Source: Myxococcota bacterium (GTDB lineage: Bacteria > Myxococcota_C > UBA6777). Taken from it: 39,840 bases of DNA. The stretch spans positions 1 to 39,840 of the forward strand of contig CAUJFU010000489.1 in the NCBI GenBank assembly GCA_963169055.1. Reading direction: 5' to 3'. Below the pieces are notes generated by a model that saw only the letters and a program-made list of their open reading frames with translations, ran no database searches and was not told where the DNA came from. The first letter of the stretch is position 1. Every line of letters begins with the position of its first letter. A program made the translations under genes and the position numbers. This document shows, piece by piece, positions 25,836 to 33,796 of the stretch.

Positions 25836-26531
25836 ATGTTCAAACGTCCCTTCCAATCCAAGAGTCTTTCGTTTCCTCCCCTTCACCCGCCCACATCAAA
25901 ACCACCGAAGCCTTCGAGAGTATCGAGATCGCCTCGCGCTCATCACCCGAACCATCAGAGAGGGTTCGGGCTGATCGAGGTGGTGTTGTCGATCGCGATC
26001 GTCGGTGTGTTGCTCGGGATCGCGATCCCTGTGGGCCGCCATTATAGCCGAATCTCTAGGGGTTCCGAGGCCGTGGTCAATCTAGGTCGCCTGTTTGCGG
26101 GTTCTCGCAACTATTACGAGCGATCGATCCGCACTCCCCTTGGGAAAGAACTCAAAAAACGACACTTTCCCTCCACCGCCAAAAGCCGCCAAAAAGAAGG
26201 CGATTTTGCAGCCAAGCCTGCCGGGATGCCTTGCAGCCTCGGTAGCGCCCAGTATCCTGCGGCTTCGACCACATGGAACGAGTCGGACGAGCCTTGGCGA
26301 GATCTCGGCTTTTCCATCGAAAGCGCTCATTTCTTCCGCTACTTGTACGCTTCGGAACTCAGTTGCACCAACAGCGCGCTCGTCAAAGGCCAAGCCTGCT
26401 TTCATGCCCAAGCCCAAGGAGACCTCGATTGCAACGGCGTCCGAAGTTTTTACTCTCTTCACGGCGGATTCGATCAAATGAGCGGCGACGTGGTGCGGGG
26501 TTCCATTCTTGTGCATCGACGGGGCGAATGA
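25836..26531 (+). CDS. Type IV prepilin/pseudopilin-like protein with long leader
   Basis: The prepilin peptidase signature 'RGFGLIEVVLSIAIVGVLLG' is clear: cleavage would fall after Gly43, with Glu at position +5 and a hydrophobic helix following. The 43-residue leader is unusually long, rich in Pro, Lys and Ser, and no internal start would shorten it. The mature part (about 188 residues) has four cysteines ('MPCSLGSAQ', 'SELSCTNS', 'GQACFHAQ', 'DLDCNGV') and reads like a minor pilin or pseudopilin globular domain. ATG 25836 lies about eleven bases after AAAGGAG. No other pilus or type II secretion gene is nearby, so the machine it serves is unknown. Confidence 0.78.
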   Translation: MFKRPFQSKSLSFPPLHPPTSKPPKPSRVSRSPRAHHPNHQRGFGLIEVVLSIAIVGVLLGIAIPVGRHYSRISRGSEAVVNLGRLFAGSRNYYERSIRTPLGKELKKRHFPSTAKSRQKEGDFAAKPAGMPCSLGSAQYPAASTTWNESDEPWRDLGFSIESAHFFRYLYASELSCTNSALVKGQACFHAQAQGDLDCNGVRSFYSLHGGFDQMSGDVVRGSILVHRRGE

Positions 26532-26689
26532 ACGCGCACAGCAATCGGACATTCTATGGGTTTGTTCGGTGGGGCGGTGGGTGCTTGAGACTCGACGGGT
26601 GCAGAGGCAACGAGCAGCGAGCGGATATGTTGTTGATTTGAGCGTTGAGGCATCGGGATACGCACAAAGATCGGACGTTGCGGTTGGTT

Positions 26690-27157
26690 CTATCGTCGGC
26701 GTTGGAGGGCTTGCTCGATCTGGCGTTGTGCTTCGCGTTTTGCGATATCTTGGCGTTGATCGTGTAGCTTCTTTCCTTTGCAAAGACCGAGATCGACTTT
26801 GACCCACGGGCCTTGGAAATAAAAACGCAACGGGATCAGCGTGTACCCTTCGAGACGAGCTTCTTGGGCGAGGCGGCGGATCTGTCGTTTGTGCAACAAA
26901 AGCTTGCGAGGGCGTTCGGGATCGTGGTTAAAGCGATTGCCTTGGAGATATTCTTTGATGTGTACATTGTGGAGCCACATCTCGCCGTCTTCGACAGAAG
27001 CATACGCATCCGTAAAGTTGATCTGCCCCATCCGTAGGGATTTGACCTCCGTCCCAGTGAGTTGAATCCCTACCTCCAAGGTATCTTCGACGGTATAATT
27101 GTGCCGTGCGCGCCGATTCTCCGCGATCAGGCGTTCTTTGGTCGTGCCTTTGGCCAT
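26690..27157 (-). CDS. smpB: SsrA (tmRNA)-binding protein
   Basis: The 155-residue protein matches SmpB from end to end: 'AENRRARHNYTVEDTLEVGI', 'LTGTEVKSLRMGQINFTDAY', 'HNVHIKEY', 'NRFNHDPERPRKLLLHK' and the basic tail 'KGKKLHDQRQDIAKREAQRQ'. SmpB carries tmRNA into stalled ribosomes for trans-translation; the tagged products are then degraded by ClpXP, which is also encoded in this window. ATG 27157 follows GGAG by seven bases; the track's earlier start is not supported. It lies downstream of panC with a gap of 116 bases. No ssrA gene was found in the window. Confidence 0.97.
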   Translation of the reverse strand: MAKGTTKERLIAENRRARHNYTVEDTLEVGIQLTGTEVKSLRMGQINFTDAYASVEDGEMWLHNVHIKEYLQGNRFNHDPERPRKLLLHKRQIRRLAQEARLEGYTLIPLRFYFQGPWVKVDLGLCKGKKLHDQRQDIAKREAQRQIEQALQRRR

Positions 27158-27273
27158 CTTTTCTCTCCAACACATCGCGCTTTGCCTTCGCGCTCCAACG
27201 ATGTCCGATCCAAGTCCATTTCGATGGACGCTCAACCCCCAACGGGATGTAAGCTGAAACGCTCCAACGAGAT

Positions 27274-28155
27274 TTAAGCCGAAACAGGGGGAAGTCCGCA
27301 CGCCCCGCCAAGCGGCGCGTTGTCAATCAAGCGAGCGCGCCCAAGATACACTGCCACAAACAGCCGATCCTCGGGCTTGGTCTCGCCCTCTACGGCACGC
27401 AATGCCACAGGTTCGCGCACTTCCACATAATCGATCTCGATCCCTGATGTCGATTCGAGGATCGCACGCGCAACCCCAAGCAAGCGCCGTACATCGCGTT
27501 CCCCCGCAGCAAAACTCAAACGCGCCTCCGTAATCGCCCGACTCAAGGCGCGTGCAGCCATCCGCTGATCGGGATCAAGGTAAGCGTTCCGCGAGGACAT
27601 CGCCAAACCATCGGCTTCTCGGACGATCGACCCACCCAACACCTCCACAGGAAATCGCAGATCCCGCACCATCTGTCGGATCGTCACCAGTTGTTGAAAA
27701 TCTTTCTCTCCAAAGATCGCGACATCGGGCTGAACAATCAAAAAAAGCTTGCAAACCACCGTAGCTACGCCTCGAAAGTGGATCGGACGGCTCACACCAC
27801 ACAGCGGTTGGGTGACTTCCATCACTTCGACAAAGGTCTGCGCACCTTGCGGATACATCGCTTCGACCGAAGGAAAAAACACCAACGCCTCTCCCACGCT
27901 CCGAATCTTCGCCAGATCTCCTGCCAGATCTCGCGGGTAAGCGCTCAAATCTTCGGTGGGACCGAACTGTGTGGGATTGACAAAGATGCTCACGACTAGC
28001 CGATCACAACAAGCCAGCACTTGCCGCATCAAAGACAAATGCCCCTCGTGTAAGTAGCCCATCGTTGGGACAAAACCGATCCGCTTGCCTTCTCGACGCC
28101 ACGCCGCAACCTGCGACCGAACTTCTGCGATCTCTTGCACAACCCTCGAATCCAT
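27274..28155 (-). CDS. panC: Pantothenate synthetase
   Basis: The enzyme joins pantoate and beta-alanine with ATP to give pantothenate. Diagnostic motifs are 'FVPTMGYLHEGHLSLM' (the HIGH-like ATP site), 'VVSIFVNPTQFGP', 'FRGVATVVCKLFLIVQPDVA', 'FGEKDFQQLVTIRQMVRDL' and 'LAMSSRNAYL' (the KMSKS-equivalent loop). The length of 293 residues is normal. ATG 28155 is chosen with AAAGG about nine bases upstream; GTG at 28176 is less likely. panB lies 58 bases upstream on the same strand, so the two steps of vitamin B5 synthesis are co-transcribed. Confidence 0.97.
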   Translation of the reverse strand: MDSRVVQEIAEVRSQVAAWRREGKRIGFVPTMGYLHEGHLSLMRQVLACCDRLVVSIFVNPTQFGPTEDLSAYPRDLAGDLAKIRSVGEALVFFPSVEAMYPQGAQTFVEVMEVTQPLCGVSRPIHFRGVATVVCKLFLIVQPDVAIFGEKDFQQLVTIRQMVRDLRFPVEVLGGSIVREADGLAMSSRNAYLDPDQRMAARALSRAITEARLSFAAGERDVRRLLGVARAILESTSGIEIDYVEVREPVALRAVEGETKPEDRLFVAVYLGRARLIDNAPLGGACGLPPVSA

Positions 28156-28213
28156 CACCCACAACCTTTCCACCACAACACGCCGAGATCCTTCGACAAG
28201 CCACTTCTGTCTA

Positions 28214-29407
28214 TCAAAAGAAGGAGTGCTCGGATCGCGGAAACTCCGCCTGTTTCACCTCATCGCGATAAGTCTGCACGGCCTCGGAGATCGAGGTAAA
28301 CAGATCAGCATAATGCTTGACAAAGCGCGGCTTAAAATCAGGGGACATCCCCAAGAGATCGTAGATCACCAACACCTGTCCGTCGCATTCAACGCCCGCA
28401 CCGATCCCGATTGTCGGAATCGAAAGAGACGCCGTAATCTCCGAAGCCAGCGCCGCAGGGATCCCCTCCAACACGATCGAACACACCCCCGCCTCTTGCA
28501 ACGCGATCGCGCTACGCTTGATCGCCTGTGCTTGCTCGGGCGCACGCCCCTGCACCACGAAACCGCCCATCGCATGGACACTTTGGGGCGTCAACCCAAG
28601 ATGCCCCACCACCGGGATCCCTGCGCGAACCAATGCCGCGATCTGCGGGACGACTTCTTCTCCGCCCTCCAACTTCACCGCGTGCGCACCGCCTTCTTTC
28701 ACCAAACGACCCGCGCTTTCCAAAGCTTGCGCTGGCGAGATCTGATAGCTCATAAACGGCAGATCTCCCACCACCATCGCCCGCTTGGTTCCTCGCGCAA
28801 CGCAGCGTGTGTGGTAGATCATCTCCTCCAACGTCACCGACAACGTGTTTTCCTGCCCCTGTACCACCATCCCCAACGAATCGCCCACCAACAACATCTC
28901 GATGCCCGCCTCATCCAACAGCCGCGCAAAGGTCGCATCATAGGCGGTCAGCATCGTCAGCTTTTCGCCTCGCTGCTTCATCTCGCGCAACGTTCGCACC
29001 GTGATCTTTCGCGGCTTTTTCGCAGGCTCGGCAGGACGCGGTATGGAAAGCGGGCGCTCCGTCTGAGGCGCGTGTTCCGCATGCAAGACCCCCTGATCTT
29101 CGGCCTCGGGTGCCTCCATCCGAGCCAAAGCAGCACCTTCTCGCAGCGAAGTCGAGCGCCGTTGAGACGAAGGCGTGTGCAAAACCCGCAGTGTTGGGAT
29201 CGAATGTGTCGCCGAAGACTGCACATTTGTTTTCAGCCCAACTCGCGTCTCCGCTCGTATCTCAGAGCGCATCTCAGAGCGCATCTCGGCTTGTGCATTT
29301 GGGGGGTGGGGGGAGGCGACGAAAGCATCGGAAGAATGGGAGGTGGGTGAGTGAAGAGCGAGGCTTTGTTGTTCTTTCTCTTCGATCAATCCGTGACGAC
29401 CGTACAT
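28214..29407 (-). CDS. panB: 3-methyl-2-oxobutanoate hydroxymethyltransferase with N-terminal extension
   Basis: The C-terminal part of about 265 residues is a full PanB: '[20 protein letters not shown]', '[13 protein letters not shown]', '[12 protein letters not shown]', 'AVKLEGGE', '[19 protein letters not shown]' and '[19 protein letters not shown]'. It makes ketopantoate from alpha-ketoisovalerate using methylene-tetrahydrofolate. About 130 residues precede this domain, whereas the family normally starts at 'TVRTLREMK'. The extension is Ser/Pro/Arg/Glu-rich with a repeat ('[15 protein letters not shown]') and looks disordered. ATG 29407 has AAGGAG six bases upstream, so the extension seems translated; an internal start cannot be excluded. 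Confidence 0.95.
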   Translation of the reverse strand: MYGRHGLIEEKEQQSLALHSPTSHSSDAFVASPHPPNAQAEMRSEMRSEIRAETRVGLKTNVQSSATHSIPTLRVLHTPSSQRRSTSLREGAALARMEAPEAEDQGVLHAEHAPQTERPLSIPRPAEPAKKPRKITVRTLREMKQRGEKLTMLTAYDATFARLLDEAGIEMLLVGDSLGMVVQGQENTLSVTLEEMIYHTRCVARGTKRAMVVGDLPFMSYQISPAQALESAGRLVKEGGAHAVKLEGGEEVVPQIAALVRAGIPVVGHLGLTPQSVHAMGGFVVQGRAPEQAQAIKRSAIALQEAGVCSIVLEGIPAALASEITASLSIPTIGIGAGVECDGQVLVIYDLLGMSPDFKPRFVKHYADLFTSISEAVQTYRDEVKQAEFPRSEHSFF

Positions 29408-30016
29408 GTTGTTCTCCTTCTGTCTCTTTTGGGGTACAGAGGAACCTTTTACGAACCGTTGCTCGGCATGGTGATGCCCATGCCAAGGTCTTTTGTGGTC
29501 CGTCTCTGTCTCGCGGTGCGAATTCAGAGCGGTGTCTGTGGCGCGTGATTGCGTGTGGATGTCCGTGCGCTTTCATCTTGAAAACACACGGATGTTCGGG
29601 CGTTTGCGGTTGGAGCCTTCCTTCGAGGAGATGGCCCCGTGCGTCGTTTGGATGTCGGGGGATGAGATCCGCTGCGGGTATCTCGCCCAAGGCACAAGAA
29701 ACGCGCATCGCAAACGCAGAGAACACGCGGCATCATAGAGATCTCTTTTTGTTGGCGCAAGAGAGAAGCAAACAGCACCCCACAAAAGATGCGTGAACCC
29801 ACACGGATCACGCGATGTATCGCCAAACATCGCGGTGAACGTGTGGTACGGCCTCTTCTGCCAGAGAAACGAGACCACAAACCATGCGATGTGTCGGGGG
29901 GTATGGAAAAGCAAAAGCGAGCAACGAAGAGAAAACAGGCGGGATGATTTGCAAGGGAACCAAAAAGAGCAGACAGGTTCTTGGGGCTGTCAACCTTTTG
30001 GTGACAAAGGTCGAGC
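29408..30016. other. Long non-coding stretch between HU and panB
   Basis: These 609 bases lie upstream of panB and downstream of the HU gene. Several frames are open on both strands, but none has a ribosome binding site plus a recognisable or compositionally protein-like product. A weak hairpin (GACAG...CTGTC followed by a U-rich run, about 29965-29990 read on the minus strand) just after the HU stop might terminate that transcript. No RNA gene was recognised. Confidence 0.4.
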
Positions 30017-30493
30017 TTACTTCTTGGGTTTTTTGTCTTTTGCGGGAGCAGCTTTTTTCTCTGCCTTTGCAGGAGCGGCTTTTTTCTCTGCTTTTGCAGG
30101 AGCGGCTTTTTTCTCGGCTTTTGCAGGAGCGGCTTTCTTGTCTGCCTTTGCAGCATCTTTTTTCGCGGGGGCGGCTTTCTTCTCAGCTTTTGCGGGGGCT
30201 TTTGCGCCTGCTTTTTTGGGGTTGGCCACCACCTCTTTGAGATCAGAGCCTGCGCTGAAAGCAGGAACCGAACGAGCAGAGATCAAGAGTTCTTCCCCAG
30301 TTTTGGGGTGACGGCCTTTCTTCTCAGCGCGTTTTTTCACCGAAAAGGTGCCAAAGCCCTTGATTGCAATCTTCATTTCTTGGCCCAACGCTTCTTTGAT
30401 GGTTTCAAAGATTTGCGTGAAAGACGCTTCCACATCTTTTTTGGAGAGACCCGTTTTGTCAGCAACTTTCCCGATCAGTTCTTTCTTGTTCAT
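30017..30493 (-). CDS. HU/IHF-family DNA-binding protein with histone H1-like Lys/Ala tail
   Basis: Residues 1-90 are a standard HU fold: 'MNKKELIGKVADKTGLSKKD', 'IKGFGTFSVKKRAEKKGRHP' and 'PAFSAGSDLKEVV' (the DNA-intercalating Pro/beta-arm region). The tail of about 65 residues is almost only Lys, Ala, Pro and Glu, built on a nine-residue repeat ('PAKAEKKAA', four close copies). Such tails occur in some actinobacterial and deltaproteobacterial HU proteins and add non-specific DNA compaction. ATG 30493 follows AAGGAG by eight bases. It is a single gene with a long AT-richer upstream region. Confidence 0.93.
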   Translation of the reverse strand: MNKKELIGKVADKTGLSKKDVEASFTQIFETIKEALGQEMKIAIKGFGTFSVKKRAEKKGRHPKTGEELLISARSVPAFSAGSDLKEVVANPKKAGAKAPAKAEKKAAPAKKDAAKADKKAAPAKAEKKAAPAKAEKKAAPAKAEKKAAPAKDKKPKK

Positions 30494-30854
30494 CAGAGAT
30501 TCTCCTTGCTACATCAGATTCTTTGGAAGGGCAGTGAATGTTCCCATCACTACGCGGGCTACGCTCGCTGTTTTGTATCTAAACAACCTTTCGCCTTGTC
30601 GTCAAGAGAAAATCAAAAAAAAGTGAATGCAAAAGCTCCCGAGTGACCGCAAAGTCGCTTCACCCAACCTTCGATCGCCCCCAACACGTCGCAATACAAA
30701 AACACAACAGCTTGATTTTATTATACAAATCAAATGCTCACTCTTTCCTCTCCTTCCTTCCCAAGTTGCTTCCACAACCCCCACCAAACCAACAAGATCG
30801 CTCTCTTTTTGTCTGCTGTCTTTTGTGGTGTTCGCTCCTTCTCGAACGCTTTTA

Positions 30855-30868
30855 GTGATGTAGATCAC
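30855..30868. promoter_or_regulatory. CRP/FNR-type palindrome
   Basis: GTGATGTAGATCAC is a perfect palindrome with five-base arms around four bases. It fits both GTGA-N6-TCAC (CRP-like) and TGAT-N4-ATCA (FNR-like) operators. It lies about 360 bases before the HU start codon, so the regulated gene is unclear. Confidence 0.3.
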
Positions 30869-30900
30869 GGAACACTTGATAACACCCCGCAAACAAGGCC

Positions 30901-30944
30901 GCGATCACAAGATCGTGATCTGATGATCGCGATCTTGTGATCGC
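30901..30944. repeat. Large perfect inverted repeat rich in GATC
   Basis: GCGATCACAAGATCG (30901-30915) is matched exactly by its reverse complement at 30930-30944. The intervening 14 bases contain GATC-TGAT-GATC, which can extend the stem to nearly 20 pairs with a four-base loop. No T-run follows on either strand, so it is not a standard terminator. Eight GATC sites occur within about 60 bases (30903-30961). Confidence 0.85.
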
Positions 30945-31404
30945 AGAAAAGATCGCAGATCCTCCCCACCCCCCCGCTTGATCAGTCACCTCAGATCGTT
31001 GGTGTTAAGTAAAGTATCCACGAAAAGCCCCATCCTTGGGGCAAGACCATACCCCCTCGCTCTGTCTTTTGCGGATCTTTTTGTAGATGGATCGCGTCTT
31101 CTCACCCGAATATGGGGGACGACAGAGCATGCCTTTTCTTTTTTGCCGATCAGAGAAGATCAAACCCACGTCCAAAAGCCCCGATATTTGATTTCGTGGA
31201 TGACACGTGATCATACTTTATCTTTGATAGAAGCGAAATAAAAAATAAATAATATAGCATTACTACTTCTCAAAAAAGGGACTTATCTTTCAAAGCAAAG
31301 GAGCCTTTTCTAAAATAGGATATTGGGGGGGCATCATTTCGTAGGCAAGACGGAGGGGGATTCAGCGAGGGATCGAGGAGGCGGTGATCGGAAGCAGCGA
31401 TCCG

Positions 31405-33330
31405 TTAGGAGCGACCGATGCCTTCGTAAGTAAAGCCGAGGGCTTTGAGTTTTTCGGGAGGGTAGATATTGCGGCCATCGATTAGGATGGGTTGGCGCAT
31501 CAATCGGCGAACTTGTTCAAAGTCAGGATCGCGGAAAGCGAGCCATTCGGTGACCAGCACGAGAGCGTCGGCTTGATCGAGAGCTTGGTATTCGTCATCA
31601 CAAAGCCGCAAGGCTCCAGAACGCAGCGCATCGCAGAATGCCGCGCCTGCGGTTTCTTCGGCGACTGGGTCGTATGCAGAAACGCGAGCACCTGCTTCGA
31701 TCAGATGTTGGATCAAGACGATCGAAGGGGCTTCGCGCATATCATCCGTCTCAGGCTTAAAAGCGAGTCCCCACAGAGCGATCTTTTTGTTGCGCAGATC
31801 CCCAAGCAGCCGCTTGAGTTTCAAGAAGGGGACGGACTTTTGGTGCGCATTGACGTCCTCAACCGCCTGTACGATCCGCAGATCGTAATCATGTTGCCGC
31901 GCCACATGCAGCAAAGCCTGCGTATCTTTTGGAAAACAGTTATGAGCCACAAGCCCTCCCGTTGTGACGACGGTTTGGTACGCAGTTTCCAGCGAGTACA
32001 CCAGCCCTTTATAAGGTTCCATTGTCACCTCTTTCACACGAACACGGGCCGTCGGATTTCCCTTATTTAAGCGTAAATCCGACGCGGTGGGCTGGCTGCT
32101 TGGCGTGGAGCAAAAAAGAGAATTGATCTCGTCGTTTTGTAGCGTTTCGGCTGTCGGTAAATGAAAAGGCAACCAATCACGAGCGTCCAACTCATTCGCT
32201 AATTTGATCCCCTGCACATCACCGACTTCGTCGAGCACATAGAACGGATGATCGCCTGTACACGCGATATGCGTCCCCATGCTCGCACGCAAGTGAGCGA
32301 TCTCCCCCTCGTAGCCGCGTCGGGTGAGTGCCATCACAGGAGAAAAAGAAAAGTTTTGCCTTTCAGGATCCCAAGACAGGGCCTCCAAGCCGTTCGGAGC
32401 AAGAGAACACAAACTGAAAGCATCCTCTTGCGTTTCGTCTGGTTCGTCTTGCGTTTCTGTTGTTTGAAAGCGCTCGAAAAGCTCCTCGAAGGTCAGCACC
32501 TCAACGCGCCCTTGATAACGGATCTGAAGCGTTTCTTGCCCAACAAAACACGAGCCGCCGTAGCCAACACCCGCGTAAAGGAAGTGATGGCCGATACGGT
32601 GATCTGTCCCCATGCCTCGACGGATCTGCTCGATATTGGCTCCAACGCGTTCGCAAAGGTTGGCGAGATCGTTCATAAAAGAGATGCGTGTCGCAAGCAT
32701 CGCATTACAGGCGTATTTGCAAAGCTCTGCATCGCGAGGAGCCATCGTCAGGATCTGCGAGGCATCCTCCACAAAGGGCCGATAGAGATCGCGCATCATC
32801 TCGGAACCACGGTCTGTATTGCAACCGATCACGACGCGATCAGGTTCCAAGAAATCTTTGAGCGCAAGTCCCTCACGCAAAAACTCTGGGTTGCTGACCC
32901 AATCGACGGGAAAACGCGCATGATGCTCACAGTGCGCACGCAATTGATCTTGTGTGCCTACAGGTACGGTGCTTTTGACCACCAAAACCAACCGACCCGT
33001 CGCGGCCTTGAGTACGGCCTCGGCAACCGCAAAGACTTGCGAGAGATCCGCCGAGCCATCCTGCGCAGGTGGCGTTCCAACCGCAATAAAGCACACATCA
33101 ACGCCTTGAACAGAAGTCACCAGATCGGTTGAAAAAACAAGGTTTCCTTTTTGATGGTTACGGATCACAACCTCGTCGAGACCGGGTTCATAGATCGGCA
33201 TGATCCCTTTGCGAAGGTTTTCGATCTTTTGCGTGTTGATATCGACGCAGATCACATGCCGACCGCTCTCCGAAAAACAGGCCCCTGCCACAAGGCCCAC
33301 ATACCCTGTCCCGATAACGCATAACTTCAT
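31405..33330 (-). CDS. ugd: UDP-glucose 6-dehydrogenase interrupted by an intein
   Basis: The enzyme oxidises UDP-glucose to UDP-glucuronate with NAD, feeding polysaccharide synthesis. 'MKLCVIGTGYVGLVAGACFS' is the NAD-binding loop, 'VVKSTVPVGT', 'SNPEFLREG' and 'DRVVIGC' are family motifs, and 'CKYACNAMLATRISFMNDLA' is the central helix. The catalytic motif GGSCFPKD is split: 'AGVGYGGS' is followed by a 204-residue mini-intein and then 'CFPKDTQALL'. The C-terminal domain ('KIALWGLAFKPETDDMREAP', 'ILIDGRNIY') is complete. Without the intein the protein would be 437 residues, the usual size. ATG 33330 follows GAGGAG by five bases. The frame runs on upstream through a 15-bp repeat, but that part is probably untranslated. 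Confidence 0.95.
   Translation of the reverse strand: MKLCVIGTGYVGLVAGACFSESGRHVICVDINTQKIENLRKGIMPIYEPGLDEVVIRNHQKGNLVFSTDLVTSVQGVDVCFIAVGTPPAQDGSADLSQVFAVAEAVLKAATGRLVLVVKSTVPVGTQDQLRAHCEHHARFPVDWVSNPEFLREGLALKDFLEPDRVVIGCNTDRGSEMMRDLYRPFVEDASQILTMAPRDAELCKYACNAMLATRISFMNDLANLCERVGANIEQIRRGMGTDHRIGHHFLYAGVGYGGSCFVGQETLQIRYQGRVEVLTFEELFERFQTTETQDEPDETQEDAFSLCSLAPNGLEALSWDPERQNFSFSPVMALTRRGYEGEIAHLRASMGTHIACTGDHPFYVLDEVGDVQGIKLANELDARDWLPFHLPTAETLQNDEINSLFCSTPSSQPTASDLRLNKGNPTARVRVKEVTMEPYKGLVYSLETAYQTVVTTGGLVAHNCFPKDTQALLHVARQHDYDLRIVQAVEDVNAHQKSVPFLKLKRLLGDLRNKKIALWGLAFKPETDDMREAPSIVLIQHLIEAGARVSAYDPVAEETAGAAFCDALRSGALRLCDDEYQALDQADALVLVTEWLAFRDPDFEQVRRLMRQPILIDGRNIYPPEKLKALGFTYEGIGRS
31939..32550 (-). 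other. Mini-intein inserted before the catalytic cysteine of UDP-glucose dehydrogenase
   Basis: The insertion covers residues 261-464 of the precursor. It begins with Cys ('CFVGQETLQIRY', splicing block A). Block B is 'GTHIACTGDHPFYV', with the TxxH motif. A block near 'GIKLANELDARDWLP' fits the usual Hint-fold strand. Block F is 'PYKGLVYSLETAYQTVV', and block G ends 'GGLVAHN' with the penultimate His and terminal Asn. The +1 residue is Cys465, which is the catalytic cysteine of the host enzyme. No LAGLIDADG or other homing endonuclease motif was seen, so it is probably a mini-intein. All splicing residues are present, so it should be active. Confidence 0.93.
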
Positions 33331-33397
33331 AATTGCTCCTCTATTCAGCACGCCAAATGGCGGATCTTGATCTGGGTGGACTTGCGCGTTTGGATTT

Positions 33398-33472
33398 GTT
33401 TTCGTGGGGCTTGTTTTCGTGAGGCTTGTTTTCGTGAGGCTTGTTTTTGTGAGGCTTGTTTTCGTGGGGCGT
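33398..33472 (+). repeat. 15-bp tandem repeat, five copies
   Basis: GTTTTCGTGAGGCTT repeats five times in a row with single-base changes, starting at 33398, 33413, 33428, 33443 and 33458. It lies 68-142 bases before the ugd start codon and stays in frame with it, encoding TKTSL-like units on the minus strand if translated. The last copy blends into the dispersed element. Confidence 0.88.
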
Positions 33473-33608
33473 TGCCCCAAACCCCACAAGGGACCGATGG
33501 CCCCTTGACCCCGTGTTGGCGGAACGAACAGACCTTTTTCACAAAGACAACACCGCCGCTTGGGGGCCTACGAACACGTCTTCTTTACCCGCTGCGCAAC
33601 TCCCACCT
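33461..33608 (+). repeat. Dispersed double-hairpin intergenic element, copy B
   Basis: GTGGGGC-GTT-GCCCCA, AAGGG...CCCTT, TTGACCCCGTGTTGGCGG, TTTTTCACA, GCCGCTTG, CGAACACG and CTGCGCAACTCCC occur in the same order as in copy A (9594) and partly copy C (39629). Confidence 0.7.
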
Positions 33609-33708
33609 TGGTGAACTTTCGCGCCCTTGCTCTAGCACAAAACGGAATACGCGATCAATGTTTGTGATGGAGCGGTTGACGAAACAAACAACGCAGATCG
33701 TCTGAAAC

Positions 33709-33796
33709 GCCGATGTGATGGGGCGGTGTCCATCGCCCAAACAGCCGATGTGATGGGGCGTATCCATCGTCCGAATAGCCGATGTGATGGGACGAT
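33709..33796 (+). repeat. 34-35 bp hairpin repeat, two full copies plus a partial third
   Basis: GCCGATGTGATGGGGCGGTG starts units at 33709, 33744 and 33778. Each full unit contains GGGCG...CGCCC or a decayed form. The unit resembles the array at 23914-23981. It ends ten bases before the clpX stop codon. Confidence 0.8.

Larger units (their letters stand above)
30494..31404. other. Long non-coding region, AT-rich in part, with palindromes
   Basis: This 911-base gap separates HU and the UDP-glucose dehydrogenase gene, both on the minus strand. It holds a TATAAT hexamer (30720-30725, minus strand) without a good -35, a GTGAT-N4-ATCAC palindrome (30855-30868), a large hairpin with many GATC sites (30901-30962) and an AT-rich patch at 31200-31320. 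GCCCC...GGGGC at 31029-31042 and GCTCTGTC...GACAGAGC around 31060-31130 could fold. No protein gene is supported; an uncharacterised structured RNA is possible but unproven. Confidence 0.45.

Noticed and set aside
29351-29796. A possible gene in the gap upstream of panB
   Set aside because: It overlaps the panB start in antisense, has no recognisable features and lacks a convincing start signal.
30720-30725. Promoter for HU based on a perfect TATAAT on the minus strand
   Set aside because: No acceptable -35 sequence lies 16-18 bases upstream and the leader would exceed 200 bases, so it is only mentioned in the region entry.
30901-30944. Rho-independent terminator at the large hairpin
   Set aside because: No run of T follows the stem on either strand and it is more than 400 bases from the nearest stop codon.
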